NCBI GenBank assembly: GCA_036971715.1 | Contig: JAVHJL010000002.1 | Span: 466,501-530,500 of the forward strand | Direction of reading: 5' to 3' | Length of the DNA stretch: 64,000 bases | DNA from: Arthrobotrys musiformis | Taxonomy: Eukaryota > Ascomycota > Orbiliomycetes > Orbiliales > Orbiliaceae | Shown: positions 37,329 to 48,536 of the stretch, piece after piece | Layout of the letters: each line of letters begins with the position of its first letter | How positions within the stretch are numbered: position 1 is the stretch's first letter | The notes under the pieces: generated by a model | What the model saw: only the letters and a program-made list of their open reading frames with translations | Databases searched by the model: none | Told to the model about the DNA's origin: nothing | Position numbers and translations under genes: made by a program

Positions 37329-39015
37329 CGTTGGATATTATATTGCAATTGATTTTTAGGGCTTAAAATGTCGTTTTTAAGTTCGGGGTAGAGGTTTGCT
37401 GTAACCGTGACAACATCCCTCGGGCAAATAGACTTATTTATTCACATCGCGCTGTACATCGTGTTTCTTCGGCCGGAGGAACTATCTTGCCCGCAGATGT
37501 ACTCCGTACTTCCCGGCGTAATTTAGTATACCAGCCGCGGTACTAGTATACTGGCATGCCAAGCTAGGTTTGATAATATTACCATAGGAAAGTTGCGCAG
37601 CGTTTCTTGACTGTAGCTATCCGATGTCAACAGCGCTAGTACCAACCGATGCAACTTGGCCAGGGGTCTCGGAAACCTGCCCTAATTCGGAAATGCTTGC
37701 GAGCTAGCTCCAATGGCTTGTAATATATAATGACAGCCGGCCGAACTATATTAATATGTCAACCTGCTTGGACACCTAGCTATAGATGATATCTTAAATA
37801 CACCTTAATACCTCAAGTATTCCTGCAAATAGTATTATAACTCTAGAAAGCCTCGAAAATCCACGACCCGAATATCCGACTAAGGCCGTTCGTTTTCATC
37901 CAGAAAGTTCTCAGAGCGGGGACTGATATTACATTGCATTGTCCCTGCTAAATTTGAAGATGCTGGGCAGGGTGAAAATACCACCGCCAACACAATTAAG
38001 TGCACAAGGAACACACCGTATAGATGCACATATATAGCCTTTGCTTTGCTTACCCTTGATCTGCGTCATAGTTAAAAACCCACATCCGTGGGCCATGTGC
38101 ATCTTCGATCGTTGAAACAGAAGATCCCCTTCGTCCGATGTACCCACGCCCCGCATATCGCAGATAATCACCAACGTGGTAATCTCCCCGACTGTTTCGT
38201 TAACCCGAAGTTCATAATATGACAGGGTTGTGGTTGTAGACATTGTGAAATCGAGCGCCATTGTCATCGGATCGGAGTGGCTATCAAACAGGGACCACAG
38301 CTAAGTGGACTGGGTACATCTGATAGTCAGATATCGATACCACCACTGAATCGTGCCTTTACAACACAAGCTGTGTCATTGGATCAAGGCTAGTCCCGGG
38401 TGTAGGCGCTTGAGTATGGGCCAAAGTTAAAGCGTTCCCAAGTAGGATAACGTTGCGAGGTCCATGTAGTGCCATGGGACGGTATGTGCGCTTCTGTTTG
38501 AAGTGGATCCACGGATCCACTGGGAACGAGACCACCATTTACCATTCTCCGATTGACCGGAACTTGGTATGAGTCTCGGAAAAGCAAATTTTCAACCCAT
38601 CTCACATGCATCGGCTTGAAACCTGGGGTCAAATATTACCTGGAGAAAGGCCTCGGCATGGGGTACCCCATATCTCGTTCGAGCTAGTCGGTTCAGCTGA
38701 GTTTCAACGAAAACCATCCCGCCACTGCACATATGTACATATCAAGTTTCGAAACCTACGGCTAGTCGAATTGTTCAATATCGATACGCCGCAGAACAAA
38801 ATGTAGAATATCTATATACTTAAAAGTAGCATTCTCCTCTACCGTTCTCTTCATTCTCTTTTGTTTTAACGTACGTACGATTAATCCATATCATCATCTG
38901 TCACTCTATATATCACATCCCCTATTCTAAACTATATATACTCCCTATTTGCTCATAGAAATACAGAAAAGGAATAAATTACGTACACGATATCGAGATA
39001 TACGGTGGTCAAATC
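37329..39015. other. Intergenic region, divergent promoters
   Basis: Lies between the divergently transcribed esterase (minus) and TRI12-type transporter (plus). Minus-strand frames at 37929-38267 and 38390-38632 lack ATG starts in good context and have no motif. I see no gene. Confidence 0.4.
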
Positions 39016-40978
39016 ATGGAAGAGGGATGTACTCCCTCCGCAAAAGGACATACGACCGGCAAACTTGAAGATGTTGAAAGTGCCAAGATTTCGAGTGTCC
39101 AGATGCACGAAAACATTACTGTAGATGGCAGCGAGACTCAAGAGTCTCAAGAGCTCCCATTCAAGGTTGGTCCTCAAACTCCGAGAATATGGCGTGGTCT
39201 GTCAGAATATCAAAGTATTCACCGCTAATGGTTTTGTGTTTAAGCTCACGCCCCATCTAGCTCTCACTGTACTAGGCCTTGGCGTGGCGTTTACTGCCTC
39301 CCAGATCGTGAATTTCCTCTTTGTTGGAGTCATTTCCACTATTTCGCTTGACCTCAATGCCGGAAGCTCGGCAATATGGCTTTTTTTGGCTCCGTTGGTT
39401 GCAGTTGGGGCCTCTTGTCCATTCATCGGACCATCCGCCGATATCTTTGGCATCAAACGGGTAACACTATTCGGGACGGGGCTATCCGTCGTGGCCATGA
39501 TTCTGTGCGGGACAACCAAGAACGCTGCCGGGTATATCGCTGGTCAGGCACTCGCGGGAATTGGTTTAGCTTGCCAAGAGCTCATGGCCGTTGCAGCGGT
39601 GGCAGAACTAGTGCCCGCAAGCCAAAGAGGTCGATACATGGGATGGGGGCTTTGTGTATTCCTTCCTCTGGCCCCAAGCCCATTTTTCAGTCAAAAAATT
39701 GCAGCACATAACTGGAGGTGGAGTTGTGTTTTCGTTGGGGGGTGGAACGTTTTGACCTTTATTGTTATTGGGCTCTTTTTCAAGCCGGCTAAGATTCGAG
39801 GAAGCCCAACCGTAGTTGGGAAAAAGAGTTTGACGACAGCGCTGAAAGAAGTTGCCAAAATCGACATTTTTGGCGGGCTTCTCCTCTCCGCGGGGTCCGT
39901 GCTGTTTCTTATCGGCTTGAATTTCGGTGGGATTGTACACCCTTGGAGGTCCGCCGCAACCCTTGTCCCACTTCTCTTTGGCGTTGGTCTTCTGGCATTC
40001 TTCGTTGTGTGGGAATTCTACCTTGTCAAGGTACCGCTATTCCCTAGAAGAATGGTATTATCTAAGCGGGTCTTTGTGTCAGTTATTCTGATCATTTCGG
40101 TGGCAAATCTTGGAGCCATGTCGGCCACGCTTTTCTGGCCGATGCAAACGACAAGTGTTTACGGGGCTACTCACACTGACAATTCCCTATATACTTTGCC
40201 GTTTACCTTCTGCGTGATTGGCGGATCGGCTATATCTTCCTTTCTCATCTCAATCTTCAAAAATCATGTTAAAGTCGTTATGTTTTGTTGCTGTGCCCTA
40301 CAGGCAATTGGTAAGCACGCCCCGTCCGTGACTCTATATCATCTTTGTCTCAATATTTAAAATAACGCCGCGCTCTTTTTACTAACCGGGACCTAATATA
40401 TAGGGATGGGGTGCATGGCGGCAATTTCTCCAAACAATATCAATACTGCATGGGCCCCTCTCATCCTCGGACTCCTAGGCTCTGGGGGGACCAACATCCC
40501 AAATCAGATTATTCTTACTTTAGTTACTCCCGACGATATGGTCCCAACAGCAACAGCTCTATCTGTCACAATTCGTATTCTCTTCCTCTCAATAGGAGTC
40601 AGCATTTTTCAAAACCGCTTCCTCACAGAAGTGACGAAGAATGCGTCCCAGTACATTGTTCCAGCTGCGATTCGGGTCGGAATCTTCGACCCACAGGCGA
40701 TAATGCAACTAATTTCGTCCGTTACTGCCGTACCACTCGAGCAGTACGTTGCGCTTTACCTACCAGAAGTGGATAGTGCGGAAAAGTACCAGGTTCTCCT
40801 TGTTGCAGTCAGGACCGCGTTTTCAAGATCCTTTCAGATGTTGTACTATCTCACCATCCCATTTAGCGTTGTTGCTTGTATAGGGTGCTTCTGTGTCGGC
40901 GACCTCACGCGGTTCATGGACGATCATGTGGCCATGACGCTCGATGACGCTGACGTCGACGGCGAACACGATAAGTAA
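39016..40978 (+). CDS. MFS transporter, TRI12 / DHA2 family
   Basis: Major-facilitator transporter of the fungal TRI12 type (trichothecene efflux pump and siderophore transporter relatives), expected in the plasma membrane. Exons 39016-39165, 39245-40310 and 40404-40978 give 596 aa. Exon 1 is a 50-residue hydrophilic tail; the 79-nt first intron holds a GCTAAT branch-like site and joins LPFK to LTPHLAL. Recognisable parts are FIGPSADIFGIKRVTL after helix 2-3, AGQALAGIGLACQEL, PASQRGRYMGWG and HNWRWSCVF before helix 6, and NNINTAWAPLILGLLGSGGTNIPNQ late in the protein. There are about 14 hydrophobic segments. It is convergent with the zinc-cluster regulator 368 bases away. Whether it exports or imports a rhamnose-related product is unknown. 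Confidence 0.9.
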
Positions 40979-41346
40979 AGGATATGTGGACGGGAGATGC
41001 AACTTCATTGGGAAAGTCTTTTATCAATCTGTGTTGTAATTGTAACCTAAGAATCCTCTCGTCCCGTATAGATAGACAGCCTCCTCAGAACCAGAAAAAA
41101 AATAGTAATAATACAGCAGCTAGAAATGAAAGACACATGGAAATAAAACTGCAAAACTTTAGGTTGCTTTTGGAATATTATATTGCCCGCATTAGTAAAA
41201 ACGCGCAGCCTGGTTTGTCTTCGGAACTATAATTGCAAGGGTCAGCTAGAGCTTTGGAATTAGGGTAGCGCGGTTCTTACTAATGCAATTGCAACAAGAA
41301 TTTTAAGCGCCTGGGAACCTAGACGTTCCTTAGCCCTCTTTGTCAA
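40979..41346. other. Convergent 3' spacer
   Basis: Between the 3' ends of the transporter and the transcription factor; AT-rich with an A-run, no other feature seen. Confidence 0.5.
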
Positions 41347-43069
41347 CTAAAACCAGGATGTGCCATTTTCCCGACACTCCGTTAGCTGCTCGAGAAGGTG
41401 AGAAGCAAGAGTAATTCCCATCGTGGATGCAATCTTTTGTAGGGCTTCTCGACACTCCGTAAATTCAGGTATCGTAGCGTCAAAGCTAGAATAGACAAAA
41501 GCCAATGGCCAGATACTGAGATATCCGTAGCATACGGAATAGTTTGGCTTCCGCAGTGGATTACCCTCCGCATCGACTTCCCCCAAAGCAAAAGGGACAC
41601 TTTGGTAGATGCAAGAAACCAGAGACGATTTGTTTAATCTGGCGGAGAGTCCCTTCACAGCCGCAAAGGTGCGCTCCGATTCAATTGTAGAAAGGCCAGT
41701 AGATCGGAGCACTCAATAACTCTCTGATAAAAGGAAGCATTTATCAAATATATGAGCATCCAAAAGCAGGCCACCCAGCGACTCGAATATATCAAGATCG
41801 TGCGGGTCCCACAAGCAGACGGCTTGCTGCTCGATGGCTCGAGCCATTGAGGTAGAACCTCCAAGACCACTCGGGCGGATCTCTCAAGGGCATCTACTTC
41901 TTCGAGAAGTGAAACGAGCTCATTCATATCATCCCCTGGATAGAGGGAAGGGTCTTCAGGGTTTAGCTTGGCAAGTATGGATGAGTGAACTGTGGAAGCC
42001 TTCACGCAGAACTTGCAGACTAAAGCACCAAGTATGGTAAAGCTGTATATCGGGTTGTTGAGGTCGTCGCTTCGTGGTACGTCACTCGGCTCAATATAAA
42101 TGGTCTTATGGATAATAGAGCAGACCAACTCGGGAGACTTAGTATAGGTCTATAGATGTATGTGTGTATCTACCTTACCAGTTGCGTGGCTATCCATCCA
42201 TACAGCATATCAAACTGCTGATTCTGGCGTATTTGAACGAGTTGCTGTAGTCCGACGAAATGATTGTTGGAAATCGGCACTCTCTCGCCGACAATGTCCT
42301 AGCCATGTGCCGAGTTAGCTAGGGATTAGGGTATATGTGCGTAGAGAAGAATCTGGAATCGTTATTTGCTGTATGTACAAAGAACTTGGGTACTAACCTC
42401 AAATAAATAAAGCAATAGTATCGAACATAATGTTTCATCGCTTGTCACAGTATCCGGTAGCGCCAGGACTTCGTTTGCGAGGCCCAAAGCTCTCCCATAC
42501 GATGCCCGAGCTATATGGTATAGCTCAGGGGCTTTAGAATATCGATATAAAGAGAGTTCTGAGACGGCGAGGACGGCCGTTCGCAGTAGAGACGACTCGG
42601 AAGATCCCGCAAACATCGCGGGTATAAAATCAAGATGCCCGGGAGATAAGGAGGGCGCTTTTGGAATAACGTGCTGATTTACAAAGTAACAAAAAGATGC
42701 CTCTTCCCAGTTAAGTGATGGGAAACGAATCGTGGCAGGCTGGGCTCGCTGGCATATAGGAATTTGTATCATTCTACCGGCCTTGGCAGCAGCTCTTTTC
42801 GAGATTTTTGGAGCCCGCTCCTTGAACTTGTCGTTTTGTGGTCGAAATTCGAAGCCGGGAGGATACCCAGGGCATTCTGCGCCGTAAATGCTACACCTTC
42901 GACAACCGGGCTCGGTGAGATCGCACTACGATTGTCCGCCTTTATGTCAAAAAGAGGTACACCAACAGCGCGATTATAGAGGTATAAAAGGGTACAATAG
43001 CTTTCGTACTTTCAACTTCCGGTCTTTGCACCTCCGGCAACCGTAACTAAATCTTCCTGGGAAAACCAT
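41347..43069 (-). CDS. Zn(II)2Cys6 transcription factor
   Basis: Nuclear DNA-binding regulator. Five minus-strand exons, all in phase 0: 43069-43010, 42925-42398, 42298-42179, 42137-41721 and 41673-41347, giving 483 aa. The first exon is only 20 codons and ends inside the zinc cluster, a classic intron position. The cluster is Cys11, 14, 21, 28, 31 and 38 (C-x2-C-x6-C-x6-C-x2-C-x6-C) with the basic CKDRKLKCD region, followed by ECPGYPPGFEFRP. The rest is the helical fungal-specific regulatory domain, with IYSSRWVACFWMLIYLINAS and CIYQSVPFALGEVD. The last intron is doubtful: 47 nt with a GTTATT donor and a GGAG acceptor. If it is not spliced, the frame is broken there. The gene is divergent from the rhamnosidase and convergent with the MFS gene. 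Confidence 0.85.
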
Positions 43070-44546
43070 ATTGGCTAGCTATGTCGATCGATTTAAGGTG
43101 AGGGGGAATGGATGGAAAATCGTATATCGCGCCAATGATTAGTGGTATTTCGAGGATATAATATATCAGGACGTAGTATTCTCGAATCTCGGTGCTATGA
43201 AGCCTGTCTTTGCAATTTGCAAGTAGCTAGTCGAATGCCGTATATGCTATACAAATGGAGGATATCGCGACAAGATCTCTAACAAGGGTCCGTGATGCAG
43301 AATGAGCCTGGCACAACTGCACAAACCTGCGGGGGTGTTTCCAATTTGCATACAACTCTGTAGGGATACCTCAAACTCGAGACGAGAGCCTATTCAAGAC
43401 AAGGGGAACCTGCGTTTAGACGTTTGTCTTCGAGAAATTTGGTATATGAAACCCGAAACCCGTGATTCGGCGCCTTGCAGCTCGACTGAGGCAAACCCAA
43501 GGCGCATCGTCGTCCGCACAGACGCGTTCGCTCTGTTTGATCTTAGCTTGGTTGCACAGTCGTTTGCCACGCAAGGTTGATCACTCGCCGCTTTGTTTGT
43601 GGAGCTTGTGACCAGGGGTTCGCAAAGCCCCCTGCTTTTGGACTAGTGCCATTGGACTGGGGTTTACCCCAGATCAAACCTAGCCAATTTGATAGCTTGG
43701 GCGGTGCATGCGCATGCACCGTTGGGAATATGCCGTAGAAGCTCCGGAAAAGTTGTAGAACGTTGAGCATCCGCATGTGCGTCCGTGAAGCACGAAATTC
43801 ATTTTCGGTTTCTCCTTTGGTCCGTTTGTAATTTGCGATTAATGCGATTTGAATTTTCCGAAAAGATTGTCATTCGAGAACCACTAAACTGTCTAAATTC
43901 CCGAGGGATAGAATGATGAGTCCGGCCTTACGTATTCCCGAGATACCATGTGCACTTCTGCTCGACCAGTACTCGATCAAGTTTGCCTTGAGCAAGTACG
44001 AACTTCTAATTTCATAGCTAAGTAGCCTCACAATTTCCAGGATCAGCGCGGTAAAATGCAAAACATAAACCTCCAAATACAGTAATAATGTTGAGCGGGT
44101 TAAAACTAAAGATGGTAGTAGCCTCAAATCCAGGTGAGGCGGTAGCTAGTATACTAATCGTCTTTAGCCCATGCATACGCATGAAGTCGGATCGATTCTA
44201 AGCCGCAGCGGTGGTTGTAATCACGCCGCGGCACCGAAGACTCAAGATGAGCTAGCTACACCCATCCAGGCACCTAGGCGCAATACCGAGGCTCGACATA
44301 CTGTCTGGGCAAATAATGCGAGTTTTAACCGGCCTAGGCCTAGATACCCCAGCATATGCTGAGCCGGCGAGTTCGTGAATCAAGCTTAAGACTTTAGACA
44401 TGGGAAAATATTCTAGTACACTTGGATACAGCAAACTTAATATAAGGTCCGGAGTTTTCCACTTCTAGAATTCTTCTTTTCTCACACTAAGTACGAAGCA
44501 AGTACGCCCATCCACTGATCGCAAAGGCTAAGTCCAAATTTTCAAT
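43070..44546. other. Shared promoter region of the regulator and the rhamnosidase
   Basis: 1.48 kb between the divergent transcription-factor (minus) and GH78 (plus) genes. Carries a perfect 20-bp palindrome at 43702-43721. Short frames on both strands (for example 43302-43580) have no motif, and I see no gene. Confidence 0.5.
43702..43721. promoter_or_regulatory. Perfect 20-bp palindrome CGG-N14-CCG
   Basis: CGGTGCATGC followed directly by its reverse complement. The ends are CGG and CCG, the inverted triplets recognised by many zinc-cluster dimers, here 14 bases apart. It lies 633 bases upstream of the regulator ATG and 826 upstream of the rhamnosidase ATG. The palindrome is observed; the operator role is inference. 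Confidence 0.5.
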
Positions 44547-47189
44547 ATGTCCCTTACCGTCTCGACAAATTCCTACTTCCCTTTGGGTATGGGAAACCCA
44601 TATCCCGAATTCGCATGGAAACTAGATTCAAACCCTTCCAACCATGGAGTCCAGACAGCCTACGAGATTCAGGTTTCTATCGCCCCGGATTTCGAGCATA
44701 TGTCTCTCGTTTGGAATGAGGGTAAAATCAAATCTGCTGAGCAGTTTGGTATAACTTACAACGGTGACCCATTGGAATCTCGTACCCAATACTACTGGAG
44801 AGTCAGAGTTTGGGATTCCTCTGATTCTCCTTCTAAATGGAGCAAGATTGCAACATTCGAAACTGGGATCATGGACCCGAATCTATGGACGGCCAAGTGG
44901 ATCTCCGCAAAGCCGCTGTTCGATCCAAAGCAAGACAAAGTTTTATACTTTCACAAATTCATAACCGCAAGCTCAGCAGTTGTTAATGGTCGCGCCTATG
45001 TCTCGGCATTAGGGTGGTACAGGTTATTCATAAACGATGTCGACATTACCGGACCTTGCTTAGTCCCTCGATGGACCCCAACAGATCATACCCTGGAATA
45101 CCAAACGTATGATATCTCTCAACATTTTCATGTCGGCCGGAATCGCATTACTATCGTCGTTGGTGACGGCCGCTATAGAGGTAGACTCGGAGTCGCTACC
45201 CGTCGCTGCGTCTACGGTGACAGCTTAGCAGCATTCGCTCAATTCCATCTACAGCTTGAGGGGATTGGCGAGCTCGTATCAACAACAAATGAAAGTTGGG
45301 TCGTTAGTGAAGGCCCAATTCAGCGCTCCGACCCTAGGGATGGTGAGGTCGTGGATCTAAGAGTGAATTCCTCCGAGTCTTCATTGGTAAATTCATTTCC
45401 AGTCCGGATGATCACCCCACCAGCAGCAAAGATAATTGCCGAAGAGGTCCCCCGGGTGCAGGAAGTTGACCGTCTAGTGCCAATAGACATCAAAAGAACA
45501 CCCTCTGGCAAGCAGCTGATTGACTTTGGCCAGAATTTTGCTGGAGTTGCACGGATTAGGCTTTCAGGCCCTGCAGGAACCAAAGTTAAGCTTGAATTCA
45601 GCGAGATTGTAGGCCTCAATGGGGAGTTGGACTTGAAATATGTCTTTATGGGATTTCCCGGGAGTTTAGAACAGAAGGATGAGATTATTCTATCCGGAAA
45701 GGAAACTTGGTTTCAACCCTTCTTCACGATCCACGGCTTTCGATATGTCACTGTCGACGGCCTTCCAGCCACCCTTGGGCCAACAGATATCCAAGGCATA
45801 GTGCTTTCAAGCAAACTACCCACAGCCGGCACATTTGAATGCTCGAACCCCCAGCTCGAAAAGCTATGGAAGAATGTTTTCTGGAGCCTGTTGTCGAATT
45901 TTGTTGATACCCCAACCGATTGCCCTACACGGGAGCGCTCCGGCTGGACTGATGATATTCAAATATTTGGACCAGCTGCCACGCATCTTGTAGCAAGCCA
46001 GGAGTATTTAAGGAGATATCTCTCGAACGTCGAATATGAGCAATTCGATGACGGGACAATACCGCCGGTCATTCCCAGCGAAACATCAAAATTCAGTGGT
46101 TCGAACACTCTATCACGAGCCAGGACTTCAGTAGGGTGGGGCGATGTCTCTGTAATGCTTCCTTGGACGCTTTATCGTTACTACGGGGACAAAGCAGTGT
46201 TGGAAAAACAATACGATAGCATGCGTCTATGGGTTGACCAGATGGAACTTCGGGCCCGCACAAAAAGAAGCTGGAAAGGGATGGTTTCCAGCGTTTACGG
46301 GGACCACATCTTGGACACTGGTTTTCACTGGGGGGAGTGGCTACGCCCCGACGAAGGAGTGATGTCTATAATACTCACAGTGCTACTCCCACCAAGTGCC
46401 GTCGTTGCCACAGCATACTACGCCAACTCAACTCGCATCCTCTCAGAGATTTCGGCGATTATCGGTAAAAAAGAGGATAGCCTACGCTATCAGGCCGCCT
46501 TCACAAAGATCAGGAGCGCCTGGCAGGCAGCTTTCGTTCAAATTCGTAAAGACGGGATACGAATTGGCAGCGACAAGCAGGATGATTATGTTCGGGCCCT
46601 AGAGTTCGACCTGTTGCTCCCGGAACACAGACCAAAGGCTGTTGATCGTTTAGTCCAACTAATCGAAAAAGAAAATTATCATCTAGCAACAGGTTTCCTA
46701 AGCACGCCAATGCTTCTCCCTGCCCTTACTGCCAATGGAAGGCCAGATGTCGCCTTCAAGCTCCTGCTTCAAAAGACTTGTCCGTCTTGGCTTTACCAGA
46801 TAGAGCGGGGTGCGACCACCATCTGGGAGACCTGGCCGGGGTACGATAAACGTGGGAATGCTTCGGCTTCTCATAATCATTACGCGTTTGGTAGCATTAT
46901 CACTTGGCTCCATGAAGGAATTGCCGGGATCTCCCCCCTGGAACCCGGTTATCGTGTGATTTTGATAAAACCTACCATCGGTGGGGGTATTACACATGCC
47001 AAAGCATCACTTGAAACACCTTTTGGGCTAGCCATAAGCTCGTGGAAGATTATTAACAGTGGTGATGGGGAAAAAGTCGATCTAACTATCACTATTCCGA
47101 TTGGTGCAAGCGCGGTTGTCCACCATGGGACCGATATCACTGAAGGGGTACCCGCAGGAACGCATTTCTATACATGGCGGCTCAAATAA
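44547..47189 (+). CDS. Alpha-L-rhamnosidase, glycoside hydrolase family GH78
   Basis: Inverting glycosidase that removes terminal alpha-L-rhamnose from flavonoid glycosides, saponins or pectic side chains. Single exon, 880 aa, a normal length for the family. Domain order as in bacterial and fungal GH78: N-terminal fibronectin-like part with PEFAWKLDSN, the N-terminal carbohydrate-binding domain (YVSALGWYRLFINDVDITGP), a beta domain (LIDFGQNFAGVARI), the (alpha/alpha)6 catalytic barrel and a C-terminal beta domain. In the motif DCPTRERSGWTDD, Asp458, Glu463 and Asp470 match the conserved acidic residues including the general acid; Glu761 in GATTIWETW matches the base. The residue before the acid is Asp469 where Gly is usual. 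There is no signal peptide, so it may act inside the cell on imported rhamnosides. Confidence 0.95.
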   Translation: MSLTVSTNSYFPLGMGNPYPEFAWKLDSNPSNHGVQTAYEIQVSIAPDFEHMSLVWNEGKIKSAEQFGITYNGDPLESRTQYYWRVRVWDSSDSPSKWSKIATFETGIMDPNLWTAKWISAKPLFDPKQDKVLYFHKFITASSAVVNGRAYVSALGWYRLFINDVDITGPCLVPRWTPTDHTLEYQTYDISQHFHVGRNRITIVVGDGRYRGRLGVATRRCVYGDSLAAFAQFHLQLEGIGELVSTTNESWVVSEGPIQRSDPRDGEVVDLRVNSSESSLVNSFPVRMITPPAAKIIAEEVPRVQEVDRLVPIDIKRTPSGKQLIDFGQNFAGVARIRLSGPAGTKVKLEFSEIVGLNGELDLKYVFMGFPGSLEQKDEIILSGKETWFQPFFTIHGFRYVTVDGLPATLGPTDIQGIVLSSKLPTAGTFECSNPQLEKLWKNVFWSLLSNFVDTPTDCPTRERSGWTDDIQIFGPAATHLVASQEYLRRYLSNVEYEQFDDGTIPPVIPSETSKFSGSNTLSRARTSVGWGDVSVMLPWTLYRYYGDKAVLEKQYDSMRLWVDQMELRARTKRSWKGMVSSVYGDHILDTGFHWGEWLRPDEGVMSIILTVLLPPSAVVATAYYANSTRILSEISAIIGKKEDSLRYQAAFTKIRSAWQAAFVQIRKDGIRIGSDKQDDYVRALEFDLLLPEHRPKAVDRLVQLIEKENYHLATGFLSTPMLLPALTANGRPDVAFKLLLQKTCPSWLYQIERGATTIWETWPGYDKRGNASASHNHYAFGSIITWLHEGIAGISPLEPGYRVILIKPTIGGGITHAKASLETPFGLAISSWKIINSGDGEKVDLTITIPIGASAVVHHGTDITEGVPAGTHFYTWRLK

Positions 47190-48536
47190 AGAAACCTGTA
47201 AGTACCTTAAATTGCTATTGTGACTGAAACTAAAAACCATATCTCAATTACTTACTTTTCCTACCAAATTCTAGGGAAATTTCGTTTCGGGCCTACTAAG
47301 CTCGAAAGAGCTTGTGGATGTGCTTTCAGTTCCACATGGGCCTATAGCTTATACTATCACAAAACCAACATATATATGCTCCGAGGCTCTGTCGCAAGAA
47401 TTCCACCAATTGAGGCTATAGAGCTTTTATTTAAACCTAATATAGATGCAGATTGGCTATCGTTTCCTTGTACTGGAACCAACCTCTCCTCTCCTTTTTC
47501 TGTTTTTCCTGCTTTCCTTTCCCCCTTTTTCTTTTCCTGTCTTCTGTTTTTTAAAGCTCTTTCCTTTTCTGAATGTTGGCCCCACCATTTTGAATTTCGC
47601 ACCGCTCTTCTACGCTTTACAATTTGTATTCCGTATATACCTAATCTATATATATCCCTCCATTCTTTACCGTAGTTGATCTCCTGAGTATATATAACCC
47701 TTCTGCTGAATGTACATGTGTACGTACACATAACTGAGACTAGCTATACAATCAATTCCGCGCAATTAGAATTTATGCATCCTATCTGGTAGAAAAGTCT
47801 TGTCGCGTCCAACCATATTAGTCTTAAGACGGCTTTGACCAACTTCAAAGCCCCTCTCTGACTCGCACCCAGAATTTCAAAATATAAGCTTATATGAAAG
47901 TATTCTACATGGTTTTTGGGAGACTAGCCACCAACAAGCTTAATCTAAATGCCCTAATCGATTTCGAAATTTCTAGAGAGAGCACTAGAGAAACCTTGAA
48001 ACATCTATTTACATTGGATTATATGCCCCGAAGAGCTATATTCATACAGCGACATATTATTCACATAAAAATAAAATAACCTGAGACATGTTCAAGTGGC
48101 CTGTGGTTAACTAAGTCAGATGTTTCCCGCAGTGCACAACTCGCTAATTTTTACTAATACATGTTGCACCGCAGAAACTAGTTAGACGCAAGGATCTTGT
48201 CGAATAGACCACCAAATATATAAATCTTCGTATATATCGGAGCACGGTAGAGTTTGACAGTAGAGAGCATGCAGATTCGCAAGTATAGCTAAATAAATAA
48301 TAGATAGGTAGATAGATAGACATATCAATATAAAAAGGTTCAGCTGGCCAATAAAGTAATTGTGATAGATATACATGTCGATTTGCAAATTGTTGACCAA
48401 TTGACAACCGACGACAACTCCGTGACGCCAGGCCGATACCAAAATTTGAGAAAAGAAGTGCGATCCTAATATAAATTTCAATTTAAAGCGAAGGCATCGT
48501 TAATGCATTAATGCATTCGTTGGCAGATCGATGGCA
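47190..48536. other. Convergent spacer with simple repeats
   Basis: Between the 3' ends of the rhamnosidase and SAT4 copy 2. Has a T/C-rich run (about 47500-47570) and a GATA/TAAA-rich run at 48290-48321. I see no gene. Confidence 0.45.
48290..48321. repeat. TAAA/TAGA simple repeat
   Basis: About three TAAA units run into several imperfect TAGA units. Low-complexity DNA with no evident function. Confidence 0.6.
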
